Shown here: positions 46,523-56,511 of the stretch, piece by piece | Position numbering within the stretch: the first letter of the stretch is position 1 | Layout of the letters: each line of letters opens with the position of its first letter | Assembly (NCBI GenBank): GCA_026982415.1 | Contig: JALSHE010000058.1 | Location: forward strand, 1 to 64,000 | Length of the DNA: 64,000 nt | Origin: Robiginitomaculum sp. | Lineage (GTDB): Bacteria > Pseudomonadota > Alphaproteobacteria > Caulobacterales > Maricaulaceae | Direction of reading: 5' to 3' | The notes under the pieces: generated by a model | What the model was told of the DNA's origin: nothing | Seen by the model: only the letters and a program-made list of their open reading frames with translations | Databases searched by the model: none | Made by a program: the position numbers and the translations under genes

Positions 46523-48532
46523 GTGATTAGGTTTCCAAAAATAAAAATGATTGAGAGCGTGGCGGTGTTACTTTGGGCGCTGATAGGTTCCGCCATAACT
46601 GCGTGGGCGCAGACGGGGCCTTTCGAAAATACATCTTCCGCGCCGCTAAACGAAACTGTTGCTCCTTGTGGTTCCACACATTTAATACGCAATATTGTTG
46701 TTGGTGATAGTTTCATTATTGGCGACGTTGACTTGGGTATGTTGGTCACCCACACTTACCGAGGTGACATCCAAGCAACGCTAACATCACCTTCTGCCAC
46801 AACAGTATCCTTGGTCACGAATGATGGCGGCAATGGTCTGAATAACTATAATGTGCGCTTTGACGATGATGCGGGTAATGACGTGAATACAGCACCCCAT
46901 AATACGGCGGACGGAACATCGGCACCCCCCTATGAGAATTCTGTGCGGCCGCTTGGGAATATGTCTGACTTTAACGGCGAAAATGCGCTGGGGACATGGG
47001 TTCTTGATTTATGCGATTTTTATAATGCGGATTCCGGGGACTTTCAGCGCGCAAATCTATATTTTGCTGCGATAACAGATGCGGATTTGTCGCTAACGCT
47101 GAGCGCTAGCGACACCACACCCAATGTCGGTGCCAATGTGATCCTCACCTATACAGTCATAAATTCGGGGCCGATTGCGGCTGATGGTGTGACAGCCACC
47201 TTGCCGCTTCCGTCAGGACTGAGCTATGTTTCGGACAATGGCGGTGGTGATTATAATTCCGGCACTAATGTCTGGACAATTCCGGGGACGATTGCCGACG
47301 GGGGAACTGCGAGTGTGCAAATCACGGCATTTGTGAATACTTCGGGATCCTTTGCCATCATCAGTGAAATTTCTACGTCCAGTCAAACCGATTCGGACTC
47401 TACACCTGGCAATGGTGATACCGGGGAGGACGATTATGCGGCCCTTACCTTAAACCCGGTCACGCCGGCTGTGCCGACATTGTCCTGCCCGGGAGCGCCC
47501 TCAATTCTTGACTGGGACATCCAAGACTGGCCGACGGCATCGATGAGTAATTCATACACTGTGGCGGGTGAAAACATAACTATCACCGTGGATGATCCGG
47601 ACGGGACGTTGTTAAGTAGTCCGGATTTTGGCGGGCAGACACCTGCAGAAAGTATATATGATACGGGGGGGATAGTACCAGGCGAATCAGATTTGCATTT
47701 TCTGAGAAACCCCCCAAACCGCGCCAGTACTACGGATGTTACTATTGCATTAGGGACAGCAGGTACGGGCGTCGCACAATTTCAATTGAGTATTTTTGAT
47801 GTAGATTTCGGGACATCACAATTTGAAGACCAAATCACGGTTGTCGGGACGCTCAGTGGTTCACCTGTACCTGTGACGCTCTTTACAAGTACTGCCAACA
47901 GTGCATCGGGGAGTGTTGTAACCGGCAATGCCAGTTCAACACCAACGCAAAGCAATGGTAATATGACACTGGAATTTAGCTCGGCGGTGGACACAGTCGT
48001 GATAAATTACGGGAACGGCAGTGGTGCGCCTGCAAATCCTGGCAATCAGGGCATATCCATTCACGATCTCAATTTTTGCCCGGTATTAACAGCGGTACTC
48101 GGTGCGCAAAAAACCGCAGCTATATACGATCCATTGTCTGAAGGTTTGTATATGATACCGGGCAATGATGTGATTTATACCATCAGATTTACCAATACCG
48201 GAGATGGGGCCGCTGACGCCGATAGTGTGGTTATTATTGATGCAATACCGCCAGAAATCGAATTTTATAATGGTGATATAGACGACGGAGGGCCGGAAAC
48301 AACGGCGGTTACGGGGACTGATAATGGCAGTGGGTTGACATTTAACTATGCTAGCGATGTCGCGTATTCGAATGCCGGCTCGCCGCCAGCAAATTTTGCT
48401 GCTTGTGGGTATACACCAAGCGCTGGTTACGACCCAGCTATTACTTATTTATGTGTCAACCCTTCCGGTGTTATGGTTGCGGGTGACCCTGACCCTAGCT
48501 TTGATGTCAAGTTCCGGGCGCGTATCAAGTAA
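46523..48532 (+). CDS. Secreted protein with P (Homo B) domain and DUF11-like repeats
   Basis: 669 residues. Signal peptide to about residue 30 (ending AWAQ). A P/Homo B domain follows at about 45-185 (HLIRNIVVGDSFIIGDVDLGMLVTHTYRGDIQATLTSPSATTVSLVTNDGG...NGENALGTWVLDLCD). Then a DUF11-type beta-sandwich at 188-312 (DLSLTLSASDTTPNVGANVILTYTVINSGP), a middle beta-rich region to about 530, and a second DUF11-like unit at the C-terminus (NDVIYTIRFTNTGDGAADADSVVIIDAIP). P domains usually follow a protease domain; none is present. No C-terminal anchor is obvious. GTG start. Confidence 0.82.
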   Translation: MIRFPKIKMIESVAVLLWALIGSAITAWAQTGPFENTSSAPLNETVAPCGSTHLIRNIVVGDSFIIGDVDLGMLVTHTYRGDIQATLTSPSATTVSLVTNDGGNGLNNYNVRFDDDAGNDVNTAPHNTADGTSAPPYENSVRPLGNMSDFNGENALGTWVLDLCDFYNADSGDFQRANLYFAAITDADLSLTLSASDTTPNVGANVILTYTVINSGPIAADGVTATLPLPSGLSYVSDNGGGDYNSGTNVWTIPGTIADGGTASVQITAFVNTSGSFAIISEISTSSQTDSDSTPGNGDTGEDDYAALTLNPVTPAVPTLSCPGAPSILDWDIQDWPTASMSNSYTVAGENITITVDDPDGTLLSSPDFGGQTPAESIYDTGGIVPGESDLHFLRNPPNRASTTDVTIALGTAGTGVAQFQLSIFDVDFGTSQFEDQITVVGTLSGSPVPVTLFTSTANSASGSVVTGNASSTPTQSNGNMTLEFSSAVDTVVINYGNGSGAPANPGNQGISIHDLNFCPVLTAVLGAQKTAAIYDPLSEGLYMIPGNDVIYTIRFTNTGDGAADADSVVIIDAIPPEIEFYNGDIDDGGPETTAVTGTDNGSGLTFNYASDVAYSNAGSPPANFAACGYTPSAGYDPAITYLCVNPSGVMVAGDPDPSFDVKFRARIK

Positions 48533-48593
48533 AGCAATCTTGGTGCAAAATAGCTATTTACTGTTCAGCTGGCCCTGTTTATCGTGCAAATTG

Positions 48594-48599
48594 TATAAT
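48594..48599 (+). promoter_or_regulatory. Possible -10 element before the glutamate dehydrogenase gene
   Basis: A perfect TATAAT lies 22 bases before the ATG at 48622 with GGGAC as ribosome-binding site between. The region 17 bases further upstream (GGCCCT) is a poor -35 box, so the call is weak. Confidence 0.3.
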
Positions 48600-48621
48600 A
48601 TAGACAATTAGGGACACCCTT

Positions 48622-51600
48622 ATGGCTGGACTAAAATTCACAAAAACCGCATTTGTAAAAGCAGCTATGGGCGACGATTCCTGGTATCACAATGACGGTT
48701 TTGAACTGGGCGCAGAGCAGTTTCTCAGATCATATTATGACGATACATCTCGAAACGACGCGCTCATATTGCCGTTAGAGGATATATTAGCCCTCGCACG
48801 CGGGTTCTGGATGTTCGGAGACCGCCGTAAAGTTGGCACATCTTCCGTGCGCGTAGAGCCAATAACTCAGGTCAGCGCTCTTGCAGACAGATATGATGTT
48901 GTTGAAATAATCACGGATGACCGGACGTTTTTAGTTGATTCTATCGTCAGTGAAATATCCAGCCACGGCATTGATATTTTGGCGCTTTATCACCCGATTA
49001 TTGATGGCTACCGTAATGAAGATGGTCTGTGGCGCAATCGTGGTCAAAAAGTCAGCGAATCGTTGATACAAATACTAATACCGCGCCAAAGTATCCAAGG
49101 TCGCAAAACTATCAAAGCAGGCATAGTCAAAACCCTGAATGATTTAGACGCGGTAATTAGTGATTTTCAGCCAATGTTAGCTTTACTTGAAGATAATATT
49201 ACTCAGTTATCTGAACGCCACGGCGATGTTCCGCCCGATGTTCTGGACGAAGCGATAGAGTTTCTCGATTGGATACGTGATGGTAATTTTGTTCTCTTGG
49301 GAACACGAACATTTGTCTATATCAGCGGCAACGCAAAAAAAGCAGGCGGTAAAGGGGAGACATATGATTACGGCTACCCAGAAGTCATAGAGGAATCATG
49401 TCTAGGCGTGTTGCGTGACCGCTCAAATATGATTTTGCGCCAATCTAGTGAGCCAGCACGGATTTCGTCAAATCTTGAAGCATATTTACTCGAAAAAGAC
49501 CCGGTTACGGTGGCAAAATCCAATCTGTTCTCGCGGGTACATCGACGGGTGCGTATGGATTATATTTCCATAAAAAAATATAATCAGCAAGGCAAAGTGA
49601 TTGGCGAGACGCGCATTGTTGGTCTGTTTACAGTCGATGCCTATGCTCGTTCGCCTAAATTTGTTCCGCTCATCAGACGCAAAGTCCAACAAGTACTTCA
49701 CCGTTACGGTGCAGCGCCCGATTCCCATAATGCCAAGCGCCTGGAATTTGTCTTGGCATCCTATCCGCGCGATGAATTGTTCCAAAGCTCTGAGGACGAT
49801 TTATACCGGATTGCGACCGGGGTAGCACAAGCTTTTGACAGGCCGCGTACCCGCATGTTTGTGCGCAAAGATCCGTTTAACCGCTTTGTCTCGGTATTGG
49901 TTTATGTACCGCGCGAAAATTATAACACCTCAGTGCGCCAAAAAGTAGGCGCAAGTTTAAGTGCGGCCTGGAAAGGCCGGGTCTCGGCTTTCTATCCCCA
50001 ATACAGCGATTCTCCTATGGCGCGGGTGCACTTTATTATCGGGATGGATCCGGATAATGATGAAAATCCTGACTTAGCCGCACTCGAAAAGGAAGTCGCC
50101 AGCTTAAGCCAGCCCTGGAGTGCAGGCCTGCAAGCCCAAGCGGAAGCACACGAAAACCGGGATATTAGCGCTAGGTTAAGTGCATACAAGTACGCGTTTT
50201 CTGCCGCCTATCAAGCCAGTTTTGACGCTCAGGAAGCCATTGAAGATATTGTTGCTATTGAAGCGATGAACGGCATAAAACCGACATCTGTTCGCGTTTA
50301 TACGCGTAGTGATGATGGGGAAAAAGTACTTCGGGCTAAGTTTTATAGCCAAAACCAGCAGCTTGAGCTGTCAGATGTTATGCCGATTTTTAACAATATG
50401 GGTCTGCATGTGGTGCGGGAAACAGGTTACAATATTTCCCCTAAGGATACGGAAAACACCTGGGTACATGATTATGAAATGCGTTTGGATTATACGCCGG
50501 AAGATCGCTTGGGTCTCGAAGAAGCTTTTTGTGGGGCTTTCTTGTCGATTTGGCATGGTCAAAATGAGGACGACGGCTTTAATGCGCTGGTACTTCCCCA
50601 AGCCGTACATTGGCGGCAGGTGGCGGTATTGCGGCTTTTGGCGCGTTACCGCAAGCAGTCTGGGCTGGATCCGTCTGAGCATGTCCAAATCGAAGCACTA
50701 GCCAGCTATCCGAAAATCACAGGGCTTATGCTTGAGTTGTTTCGCACGAAATTTGATCCGTCCGCTCATACGTCTATGGATTCCCGTAGCGAAAAAGCAA
50801 TGGGTATTGAGAAAAAAATGTTTGCGCAGATGGATAAGGTGGCATCCCTAGACCATGACCGGGCTTTGCGCCGTATGGCTTTGGTATTGCAAGCGGCTTT
50901 GCGGACAAATTTTTATATTACAGACAAAGACGGCAAGCCGCATCCATTTATTTCTCTGAAAATCAACAGCCAGGCCGTGGAAGCCCTACCCGCACCGAAA
51001 CCCTACCGCGAGATATTTGTCTGGTCCCCAAGGGTGGAGGGCGTACATATCCGCTTTGGCCCCGTAGCGCGCGGCGGGTTGCGTTGGTCGGACAGGCGTG
51101 ATGATTTTCGTACCGAAGTACTTGGTCTGGTGAAAGCGCAACAGGTGAAGAATGCAGTGATTGTGCCTGTGGGTTCCAAGGGTGGCTTTTTCCCGAAAAA
51201 ACTGCCTGTTGGTGGTAGTCGCGACGACGTTTTCGCCGAGGGTATTGCCGCCTATACGCAATTTATTAGCGGGCTTTTAGACATAACCGACACCTATAAA
51301 GGTCAAGATACTGTCGCGCCGGCGGACGTGGTCTGCTGGGATGACCCTGATCCGTATCTGGTTGTCGCAGCTGATAAAGGTACGGCAACATTCTCGGATA
51401 TTGCCAACGGCATTGCAGCTGATTACGGTTTCTGGCTCGACGATGCATTTGCCTCCGGTGGCTCGGTTGGTTATGACCATAAGGCTATGGGCATCACGGC
51501 CAAAGGTGGTTGGGAAGCGGTCAAACGGCATTTCCGCGAGATGGGCAAGGACATCCAAACGCAAGAATTTGATGTTATCGGAATTGGTGATATGTCGGGT

Positions 51601-53475
51601 GATGTGTTTGGAAACGGCATGTTATTGTCCAAGAAAATTCGCTTGGTGGCGGCTTTTGACCACCGCGATATTTTTATAGATCCCGACCCGGATACGGCCA
51701 AGACATTCAAAGAGCGGGCGCGCTTGTTTGATGTGCCGCGCTCAAGCTGGCAGGACTATAATAAGAAGCTGATTTCCAAGGGCGGTGGTATCTTCTCGCG
51801 CTCTTCCAAGTCTATCGCTCTCACACCGGAGATCCAGAAATTGACGGGGCTGTCCGCAGGCAGTGTCACGCCCAATGAGTTGATGAAGGCTTTGCTCAAA
51901 TCCCAGTGTGAGTTATTGTGGTTTGGCGGCATTGGCACCTATATAAAAGCCAGTTCGCAGAGCCATGATGATGCTAGTGACAAAGCAAATAACCCAATAA
52001 GAATTAATGGTTTGGATTTGAAAGCCAAGGTCATTGGTGAGGGGGCTAATTTAGGTGTGACCCAGGCAGGGCGCATTGAATTTGCTAAAAATGGCGGGCG
52101 GATAAATACGGACGCTATTGACAATTCTGCTGGCGTTGATTGCTCTGATAATGAAGTCAATATCAAGATATTGTTGTCGGGTGCTATTGAAAGCGGCGAG
52201 CTAAAAGCCAGCGGTCGTGTCAAGCTTTTAGAGAAGATGACGGATGATGTGTCACGACTGGTTCTGCGTCATAATTATGACCAGACGGGGGGGGTATCCT
52301 TGGCGCAAATGTATGCCCGTGAAGAACACCATGGTTATGGTCGGTTTATGGAAGCTCTGGAAGCTGCGGGGAAGCTTGACCGGGAAGTTGAGGGGCTGCC
52401 TTCCGGCACAGAGATGCAAAATATTGGTGATAAGGGCGGGCAACTTTCCCGTCCCGAAATTGCGGTTCTCAATGCTTATGCCAAAATCGTATTGTTTGAT
52501 GATTTGGTGGAAACAGATGTGGCGGATGACCCCTTTTTCAATCAAATGCTGAGGAACTATTTCCCCGCCGCCGTTCAAGGTTTTGACAAGGCGCTAAAAA
52601 ATCACCGCCTCCGCCGCGAAATCATTATCTCGCGGCTTTGCAACCAAATCGTAGATGTTGGTGGCCCAATATTTATGTCGCGCCTATCTGAGCAAACCAA
52701 TGGTAGCGCCGACGATATAGCCAAAGCCTTCACAATTGCCTATGAGGTTTTGCAAATTGATAAAATTCGTTCGGCCATCAATAGACTAGACAACAAAATC
52801 AGTGCTGAAGCCCAGTTAAGTTTGCAAGCAGAAATTTCGACCGTTTTGCAGCGGGTTATTGGTTGGCTGGTCAGACGCGGTGAGACAGGCTCCATAGACA
52901 TGCGTATCGCAAGGCGCACAGACGGTCTCACTCATGTAGATGAAAGCTGGGTCAATGTGCTGTCCAGTTATGATAGCCGCCGGGTTGCGAGCCGGATTGG
53001 CCGCTTTGTCCGTTCGGGTATTCCAGAGGAACTGGCGGCGGATGTTTCGCTACTCCGCGCGCGGGCGTCCGGTTTTGACGTGGTTGAACTTACGGAAAAA
53101 ACCGGCTGGCCGATACGCAAGTCTGCGGAATTATTCTACGATATGGGCGGACGTTTTAAAATCGACCGTTTGCGTTCTATGTCCATGAAAGCCAAACCCA
53201 AAACCCATTGGGAAGGTTTGGCGCAACAACGCATAGAAGAAGACTATTATGCCGCGCAGGCTGGGTTGGCGTTGGATGCAGCGCGCCTACATATTGACGG
53301 CGGCGGCACAGCAAAAGCGAGCACTAAAACTATGATCAAAACATACATTGATAGTAAACCCCATGCAGTTAAGGCCTATGATGCAGCATATTCTAAAATC
53401 AACGCATCCGGTGGCTGGTCCTTGGCTAAATTTGCTATCGTGAATGCCCAGCTAAGGGAACTCCTCGCAACCTAA
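48622..53475 (+). CDS. Large NAD-specific glutamate dehydrogenase
   Basis: 1617 residues, the size of the 180-kDa class found in Caulobacter and Pseudomonas. It deaminates glutamate to 2-oxoglutarate with NAD. An N-terminal regulatory region with ACT-like segments spans about residues 1-700. The catalytic core begins near IRFGPVARGGLRWSDRRDDFRTEVLGLVKAQQVKNAVIVPVGSKGGFFPKK (about residue 810) with the catalytic lysine, and the nucleotide-binding part includes IGIGDMSGDVFGNGMLLS and KVIGEGANLGVTQAGRIEF. It is complete and uninterrupted. Confidence 0.96.
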   Translation: MAGLKFTKTAFVKAAMGDDSWYHNDGFELGAEQFLRSYYDDTSRNDALILPLEDILALARGFWMFGDRRKVGTSSVRVEPITQVSALADRYDVVEIITDDRTFLVDSIVSEISSHGIDILALYHPIIDGYRNEDGLWRNRGQKVSESLIQILIPRQSIQGRKTIKAGIVKTLNDLDAVISDFQPMLALLEDNITQLSERHGDVPPDVLDEAIEFLDWIRDGNFVLLGTRTFVYISGNAKKAGGKGETYDYGYPEVIEESCLGVLRDRSNMILRQSSEPARISSNLEAYLLEKDPVTVAKSNLFSRVHRRVRMDYISIKKYNQQGKVIGETRIVGLFTVDAYARSPKFVPLIRRKVQQVLHRYGAAPDSHNAKRLEFVLASYPRDELFQSSEDDLYRIATGVAQAFDRPRTRMFVRKDPFNRFVSVLVYVPRENYNTSVRQKVGASLSAAWKGRVSAFYPQYSDSPMARVHFIIGMDPDNDENPDLAALEKEVASLSQPWSAGLQAQAEAHENRDISARLSAYKYAFSAAYQASFDAQEAIEDIVAIEAMNGIKPTSVRVYTRSDDGEKVLRAKFYSQNQQLELSDVMPIFNNMGLHVVRETGYNISPKDTENTWVHDYEMRLDYTPEDRLGLEEAFCGAFLSIWHGQNEDDGFNALVLPQAVHWRQVAVLRLLARYRKQSGLDPSEHVQIEALASYPKITGLMLELFRTKFDPSAHTSMDSRSEKAMGIEKKMFAQMDKVASLDHDRALRRMALVLQAALRTNFYITDKDGKPHPFISLKINSQAVEALPAPKPYREIFVWSPRVEGVHIRFGPVARGGLRWSDRRDDFRTEVLGLVKAQQVKNAVIVPVGSKGGFFPKKLPVGGSRDDVFAEGIAAYTQFISGLLDITDTYKGQDTVAPADVVCWDDPDPYLVVAADKGTATFSDIANGIAADYGFWLDDAFASGGSVGYDHKAMGITAKGGWEAVKRHFREMGKDIQTQEFDVIGIGDMSGDVFGNGMLLSKKIRLVAAFDHRDIFIDPDPDTAKTFKERARLFDVPRSSWQDYNKKLISKGGGIFSRSSKSIALTPEIQKLTGLSAGSVTPNELMKALLKSQCELLWFGGIGTYIKASSQSHDDASDKANNPIRINGLDLKAKVIGEGANLGVTQAGRIEFAKNGGRINTDAIDNSAGVDCSDNEVNIKILLSGAIESGELKASGRVKLLEKMTDDVSRLVLRHNYDQTGGVSLAQMYAREEHHGYGRFMEALEAAGKLDREVEGLPSGTEMQNIGDKGGQLSRPEIAVLNAYAKIVLFDDLVETDVADDPFFNQMLRNYFPAAVQGFDKALKNHRLRREIIISRLCNQIVDVGGPIFMSRLSEQTNGSADDIAKAFTIAYEVLQIDKIRSAINRLDNKISAEAQLSLQAEISTVLQRVIGWLVRRGETGSIDMRIARRTDGLTHVDESWVNVLSSYDSRRVASRIGRFVRSGIPEELAADVSLLRARASGFDVVELTEKTGWPIRKSAELFYDMGGRFKIDRLRSMSMKAKPKTHWEGLAQQRIEEDYYAAQAGLALDAARLHIDGGGTAKASTKTMIKTYIDSKPHAVKAYDAAYSKINASGGWSLAKFAIVNAQLRELLAT

Positions 53476-53550
53476 GGGGTGCTTTACATTGAGAGTTATT
53501 TTGGTATTAAGATATTTTTGTGCCAAATGGCTGTTGCCAAGGGGATATAC

Positions 53551-55311
53551 ATGATTGCACCGACAAGTACAGACCGTGGGCAACCGTTGGTACGCGGACT
53601 GTTTGAAACACTTATCGAAGGGTTGGAGTACGCGGCTAGGTGCGATACGGGGTTTAATTTTTACACTGGTAAGGGCGATCTGAAAACCCGTTTGCCGTAT
53701 GCGGAGCTTCGTGACCGAGCGGTTGAGACTGCAAAGCGTCTTGTGCCCCTGACAGAAGTTGGTGATCGTGTCGGCATTTGTGCGGTCACCAGTGCTGATT
53801 TCGTCACTATGTTTTATGCTTGCCAATATGCTGGTGTTATCCCTGCGCCCTTGCCCTTACCCGTTACTTTGGGTGGGCGCGGTAGCTATGAGCGCCAGTT
53901 GCAGCGCATGGCAGATACGGGTGATTTTGCCGTACTTCTGGCGCCCGCAAATATGGAGAACATCATTAGCTCGGCGCTCAATGATAATGATATTCCGGTG
54001 ATTAGTTTTGAAGATTTGGCCAACTATCCGGCTGACGGAGAATTGCGTCCACACGGGCCGGACGGGCCTTGCTATATCCAGTATTCATCTGGTAGTTCCA
54101 GTTCCCCCAAGGGGATTATCGGAACCCAGAAAACTGTAGTCGCGAATTGCCTCGGAATGGTTAGCAGTGGCGGTCTTAATGTTAGCGAAGGGGATAGAGC
54201 TGCGTCTTGGCTACCTATGTATCATGATATGGGGTTGGTCGGATTTATGATTGGTCCAATGATGACCCAGCTTTCTGTGGACTATCTTGACCCGCAAGAT
54301 TTTACCCGCCGCCCAATCACGTGGCTCTCCTTAATTAGCAAAAACCGGGCGACATTGTCATTTAGCCCTACATTTGGCTATGAATTATGTGTGCGGCGTT
54401 GGCGCGAAGACCGGGAGTTGGATTTATCTAGCTGGAAAGCAGCTGGCATTGGCGGCGATATGGTACAACCGGAACCCCTTAAAGCTTTTGCCAAAACCTT
54501 TAAAGATAGCGGTTTTGAAGAGAGTTCTTTCATGCCAAGTTATGGTCTCGCAGAAATTACATTGGGTGCGACGTTCTCGCCGTTCGGCGAAGGCTTGTTG
54601 GAAGATACCATAGATATTGACCGCCTTGAGCGTACTGGTGAGGCTGTTCCTGCAACCGATTTAACCCCTGCCGAACACAGACGTACATTTGTAGCTTGTG
54701 GCCGCGTTATTCCCGGACATAAGCTTGAAGTCCGCAGTTTTGAGGGCAAGGTTGAAGGGGAACGTAAGGTTGGCCGCATTTGCCTTTACGGCCCCAGTGT
54801 CACACCTGGATATTTTCATAATGCTCAGGCTACCCAAGCCGCATTTACCGATGATGGGTGGTTGGATACAGGTGATTTGGGTTATTGGATTGGCGATAAA
54901 ATTGTTGTCACAGGGCGGTTTAAAGATTTAATATTGTGGCATGGTCGCAATATTTGGCCCCAAGATATTGAGTGGGCGGCCCAAGCGGCGGCCACGAGCC
55001 GGTGTGGCCGGGCATGTTCGTTCGCTGTTGGCGGTAGTGGCGATGAGAAAGAGATAATTTTATTATTAGAATGTCGGACACGAAATGAAACCCTGTTAGC
55101 AGAAATCCATTCAATGGTAAGCGCGGCTATCCGCTTAGAAATAGGTGCTCCGGTTACTCTGATCCTCGTACCGCGCGGGTCAATGATTGTCACCTCGTCC
55201 GGTAAATTGAGCCGCGCCCGTGTGCGCGAAAAGTACTTAAGCGGTGCTATACTGAACTTGCAAGCGGATGTGACCGTTCGGTTAATAGACGAACATCGAG
55301 GCATTTCGTAA
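53551..55311 (+). CDS. Fatty-acyl-AMP ligase / acyl-activating enzyme for sphingolipid synthesis
   Basis: 586 residues, ANL superfamily. ATP motif YIQYSSGSSSSPKGI, the FAAL-type YHDMGLVGFMIGPMM, PSYGLAEITLGATFSPFG, DTGDLGYWI and the hinge RFKDLILWHGRNIWPQDIE are all present. Family and context suggest it adenylates a long-chain fatty acid and loads it on the ACP gene product downstream, as its Caulobacter counterpart is proposed to do. The ATG at 53551 has AAGGGG 8 bases upstream; the track GTG at 53479 is less likely. It begins 75 bases after the glutamate dehydrogenase gene. Confidence 0.88.
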   Translation: MIAPTSTDRGQPLVRGLFETLIEGLEYAARCDTGFNFYTGKGDLKTRLPYAELRDRAVETAKRLVPLTEVGDRVGICAVTSADFVTMFYACQYAGVIPAPLPLPVTLGGRGSYERQLQRMADTGDFAVLLAPANMENIISSALNDNDIPVISFEDLANYPADGELRPHGPDGPCYIQYSSGSSSSPKGIIGTQKTVVANCLGMVSSGGLNVSEGDRAASWLPMYHDMGLVGFMIGPMMTQLSVDYLDPQDFTRRPITWLSLISKNRATLSFSPTFGYELCVRRWREDRELDLSSWKAAGIGGDMVQPEPLKAFAKTFKDSGFEESSFMPSYGLAEITLGATFSPFGEGLLEDTIDIDRLERTGEAVPATDLTPAEHRRTFVACGRVIPGHKLEVRSFEGKVEGERKVGRICLYGPSVTPGYFHNAQATQAAFTDDGWLDTGDLGYWIGDKIVVTGRFKDLILWHGRNIWPQDIEWAAQAAATSRCGRACSFAVGGSGDEKEIILLLECRTRNETLLAEIHSMVSAAIRLEIGAPVTLILVPRGSMIVTSSGKLSRARVREKYLSGAILNLQADVTVRLIDEHRGIS

Positions 55312-55313
55312 AA

Positions 55314-56222
55314 GTGTCTCAGAAAATCGTAGCTCTCACGGGTGGCACAGGATTTGTTGGTCGTGCTGTCATACGCGAACTGTTATCACAAGGGTATTTG
55401 ATCAAGGCTCTGGTGCGTCCCGGCTCAAGCGGCAATGCCATTCAACACGATAATATCAATTGGATCGAGGGGACGCTCGATAATCCCATTAGCGAAATAT
55501 CCCTGTGTGCGGGCGTAGATACTGTCATTCATATGGCTGGGTTGGTGACTGCGCGCACCAAAGCTGAGTATTACAAAATCAATGCAGATGCCGTTGGCAC
55601 CTTGGTGCAGGCGGCGGCTCGCGCCAAAGTTAAACGGTTTGTGTATTTGTCGTCCTTGGCGGCGCAGCAGGCAGAACTGTCTGATTATGCAGGCTCTAAG
55701 CGGGCAGGTGAGGGGCAATTGGCGCGCAAGCTTGGTTCCATGAAGGGGGTCGCTGTGCGCGCCCCCGCCGTATTTGGCGCTGAAGATAAGGCCACCGCGC
55801 CGTTTTATGCGTTGATCAAAAAAGGCTGGTTGCCTGCACCCGGAGGGCGGAATTGGCGGAAGCGCAAAATAGGTTTGGTGCATGTCGACGATTTGGCGCG
55901 GTTCCTAACGCGTGCTTGTCTGGATGGTTCATGTGATGGACGTACAGTGACCACGGCCACCCGAGCTAGAATCACTTGGCCGGAATTTGCTAACGAGTGT
56001 GCACTGGCTCTCGGGCGACCTGTGCGGGTATTTCCTTTACCGCTTTCGGTTTTGTACCCGATTGCAGTGATAAATAGTGCTACAAAACGTGCCTTCGGCA
56101 AGGGGCATTTGACACTTGGCAAGCTCAAAGAATTTTTATATGAGGACTGGAGTGTCCCTGTTGAAAATGAGGCACAAACAGTGTTGCAATCGGCTCTAAA
56201 ACAAACGATACTAGATGATTAA
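55314..56222 (+). CDS. cerR: NAD(P)-dependent epimerase/dehydrogenase, probable ceramide reductase CerR
   Basis: 302-residue extended short-chain dehydrogenase. NAD(P) motif LTGGTGFVG at residues 8-16, active-site Y125-x3-K129 (YAGSK) and VYLSSLAA give a complete catalytic set. In Caulobacter the gene between the acyl-activating enzyme and the ACP encodes CerR, which reduces the 3-keto group of the ceramide intermediate; the same order here supports that role. GTG start 2 bases after the upstream stop. Confidence 0.86.
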   Translation: MSQKIVALTGGTGFVGRAVIRELLSQGYLIKALVRPGSSGNAIQHDNINWIEGTLDNPISEISLCAGVDTVIHMAGLVTARTKAEYYKINADAVGTLVQAAARAKVKRFVYLSSLAAQQAELSDYAGSKRAGEGQLARKLGSMKGVAVRAPAVFGAEDKATAPFYALIKKGWLPAPGGRNWRKRKIGLVHVDDLARFLTRACLDGSCDGRTVTTATRARITWPEFANECALALGRPVRVFPLPLSVLYPIAVINSATKRAFGKGHLTLGKLKEFLYEDWSVPVENEAQTVLQSALKQTILDD

Positions 56223-56255
56223 TCACAATTGTACCAAAGCCAAAAAGAGCTAAAA

Positions 56256-56507
56256 ATGCCTAAACCAACTCCCGGTCAAATTTTCGACAAAATTTGTGAA
56301 CTGCTTGTTCAATATAATCCAAAAAACCATGTCATCACCCTGCAAAGTAGTATTGTCACGGATCTGGAAGTGGATTCGACCGCCGTGTTTGATTTGATCA
56401 TGGGCTTGGAGGATTTCTACGATATTTCAATTCCCATGGAAATGGTTAGCGATATTAAAACCGTCGGCGAATTGGTCAACTCTACGCGCCAGTTAACGCA
56501 AGAGTAA
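56256..56507 (+). CDS. Acyl carrier protein dedicated to sphingolipid synthesis
   Basis: 83 residues, four-helix ACP fold. The attachment serine for phosphopantetheine is S41 in the motif DLEVDSTAVFDLIMGLEDFYDI; DST replaces the common DSL. Located directly before the serine palmitoyltransferase gene, it likely presents the acyl chain to that enzyme. The ATG at 56256 has AAAGAGC upstream; the TTG at 56229 in the track is rejected. Clearly different in neighbours from the housekeeping acpP. Confidence 0.9.
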   Translation: MPKPTPGQIFDKICELLVQYNPKNHVITLQSSIVTDLEVDSTAVFDLIMGLEDFYDISIPMEMVSDIKTVGELVNSTRQLTQE

Positions 56508-56511
56508 TCCT

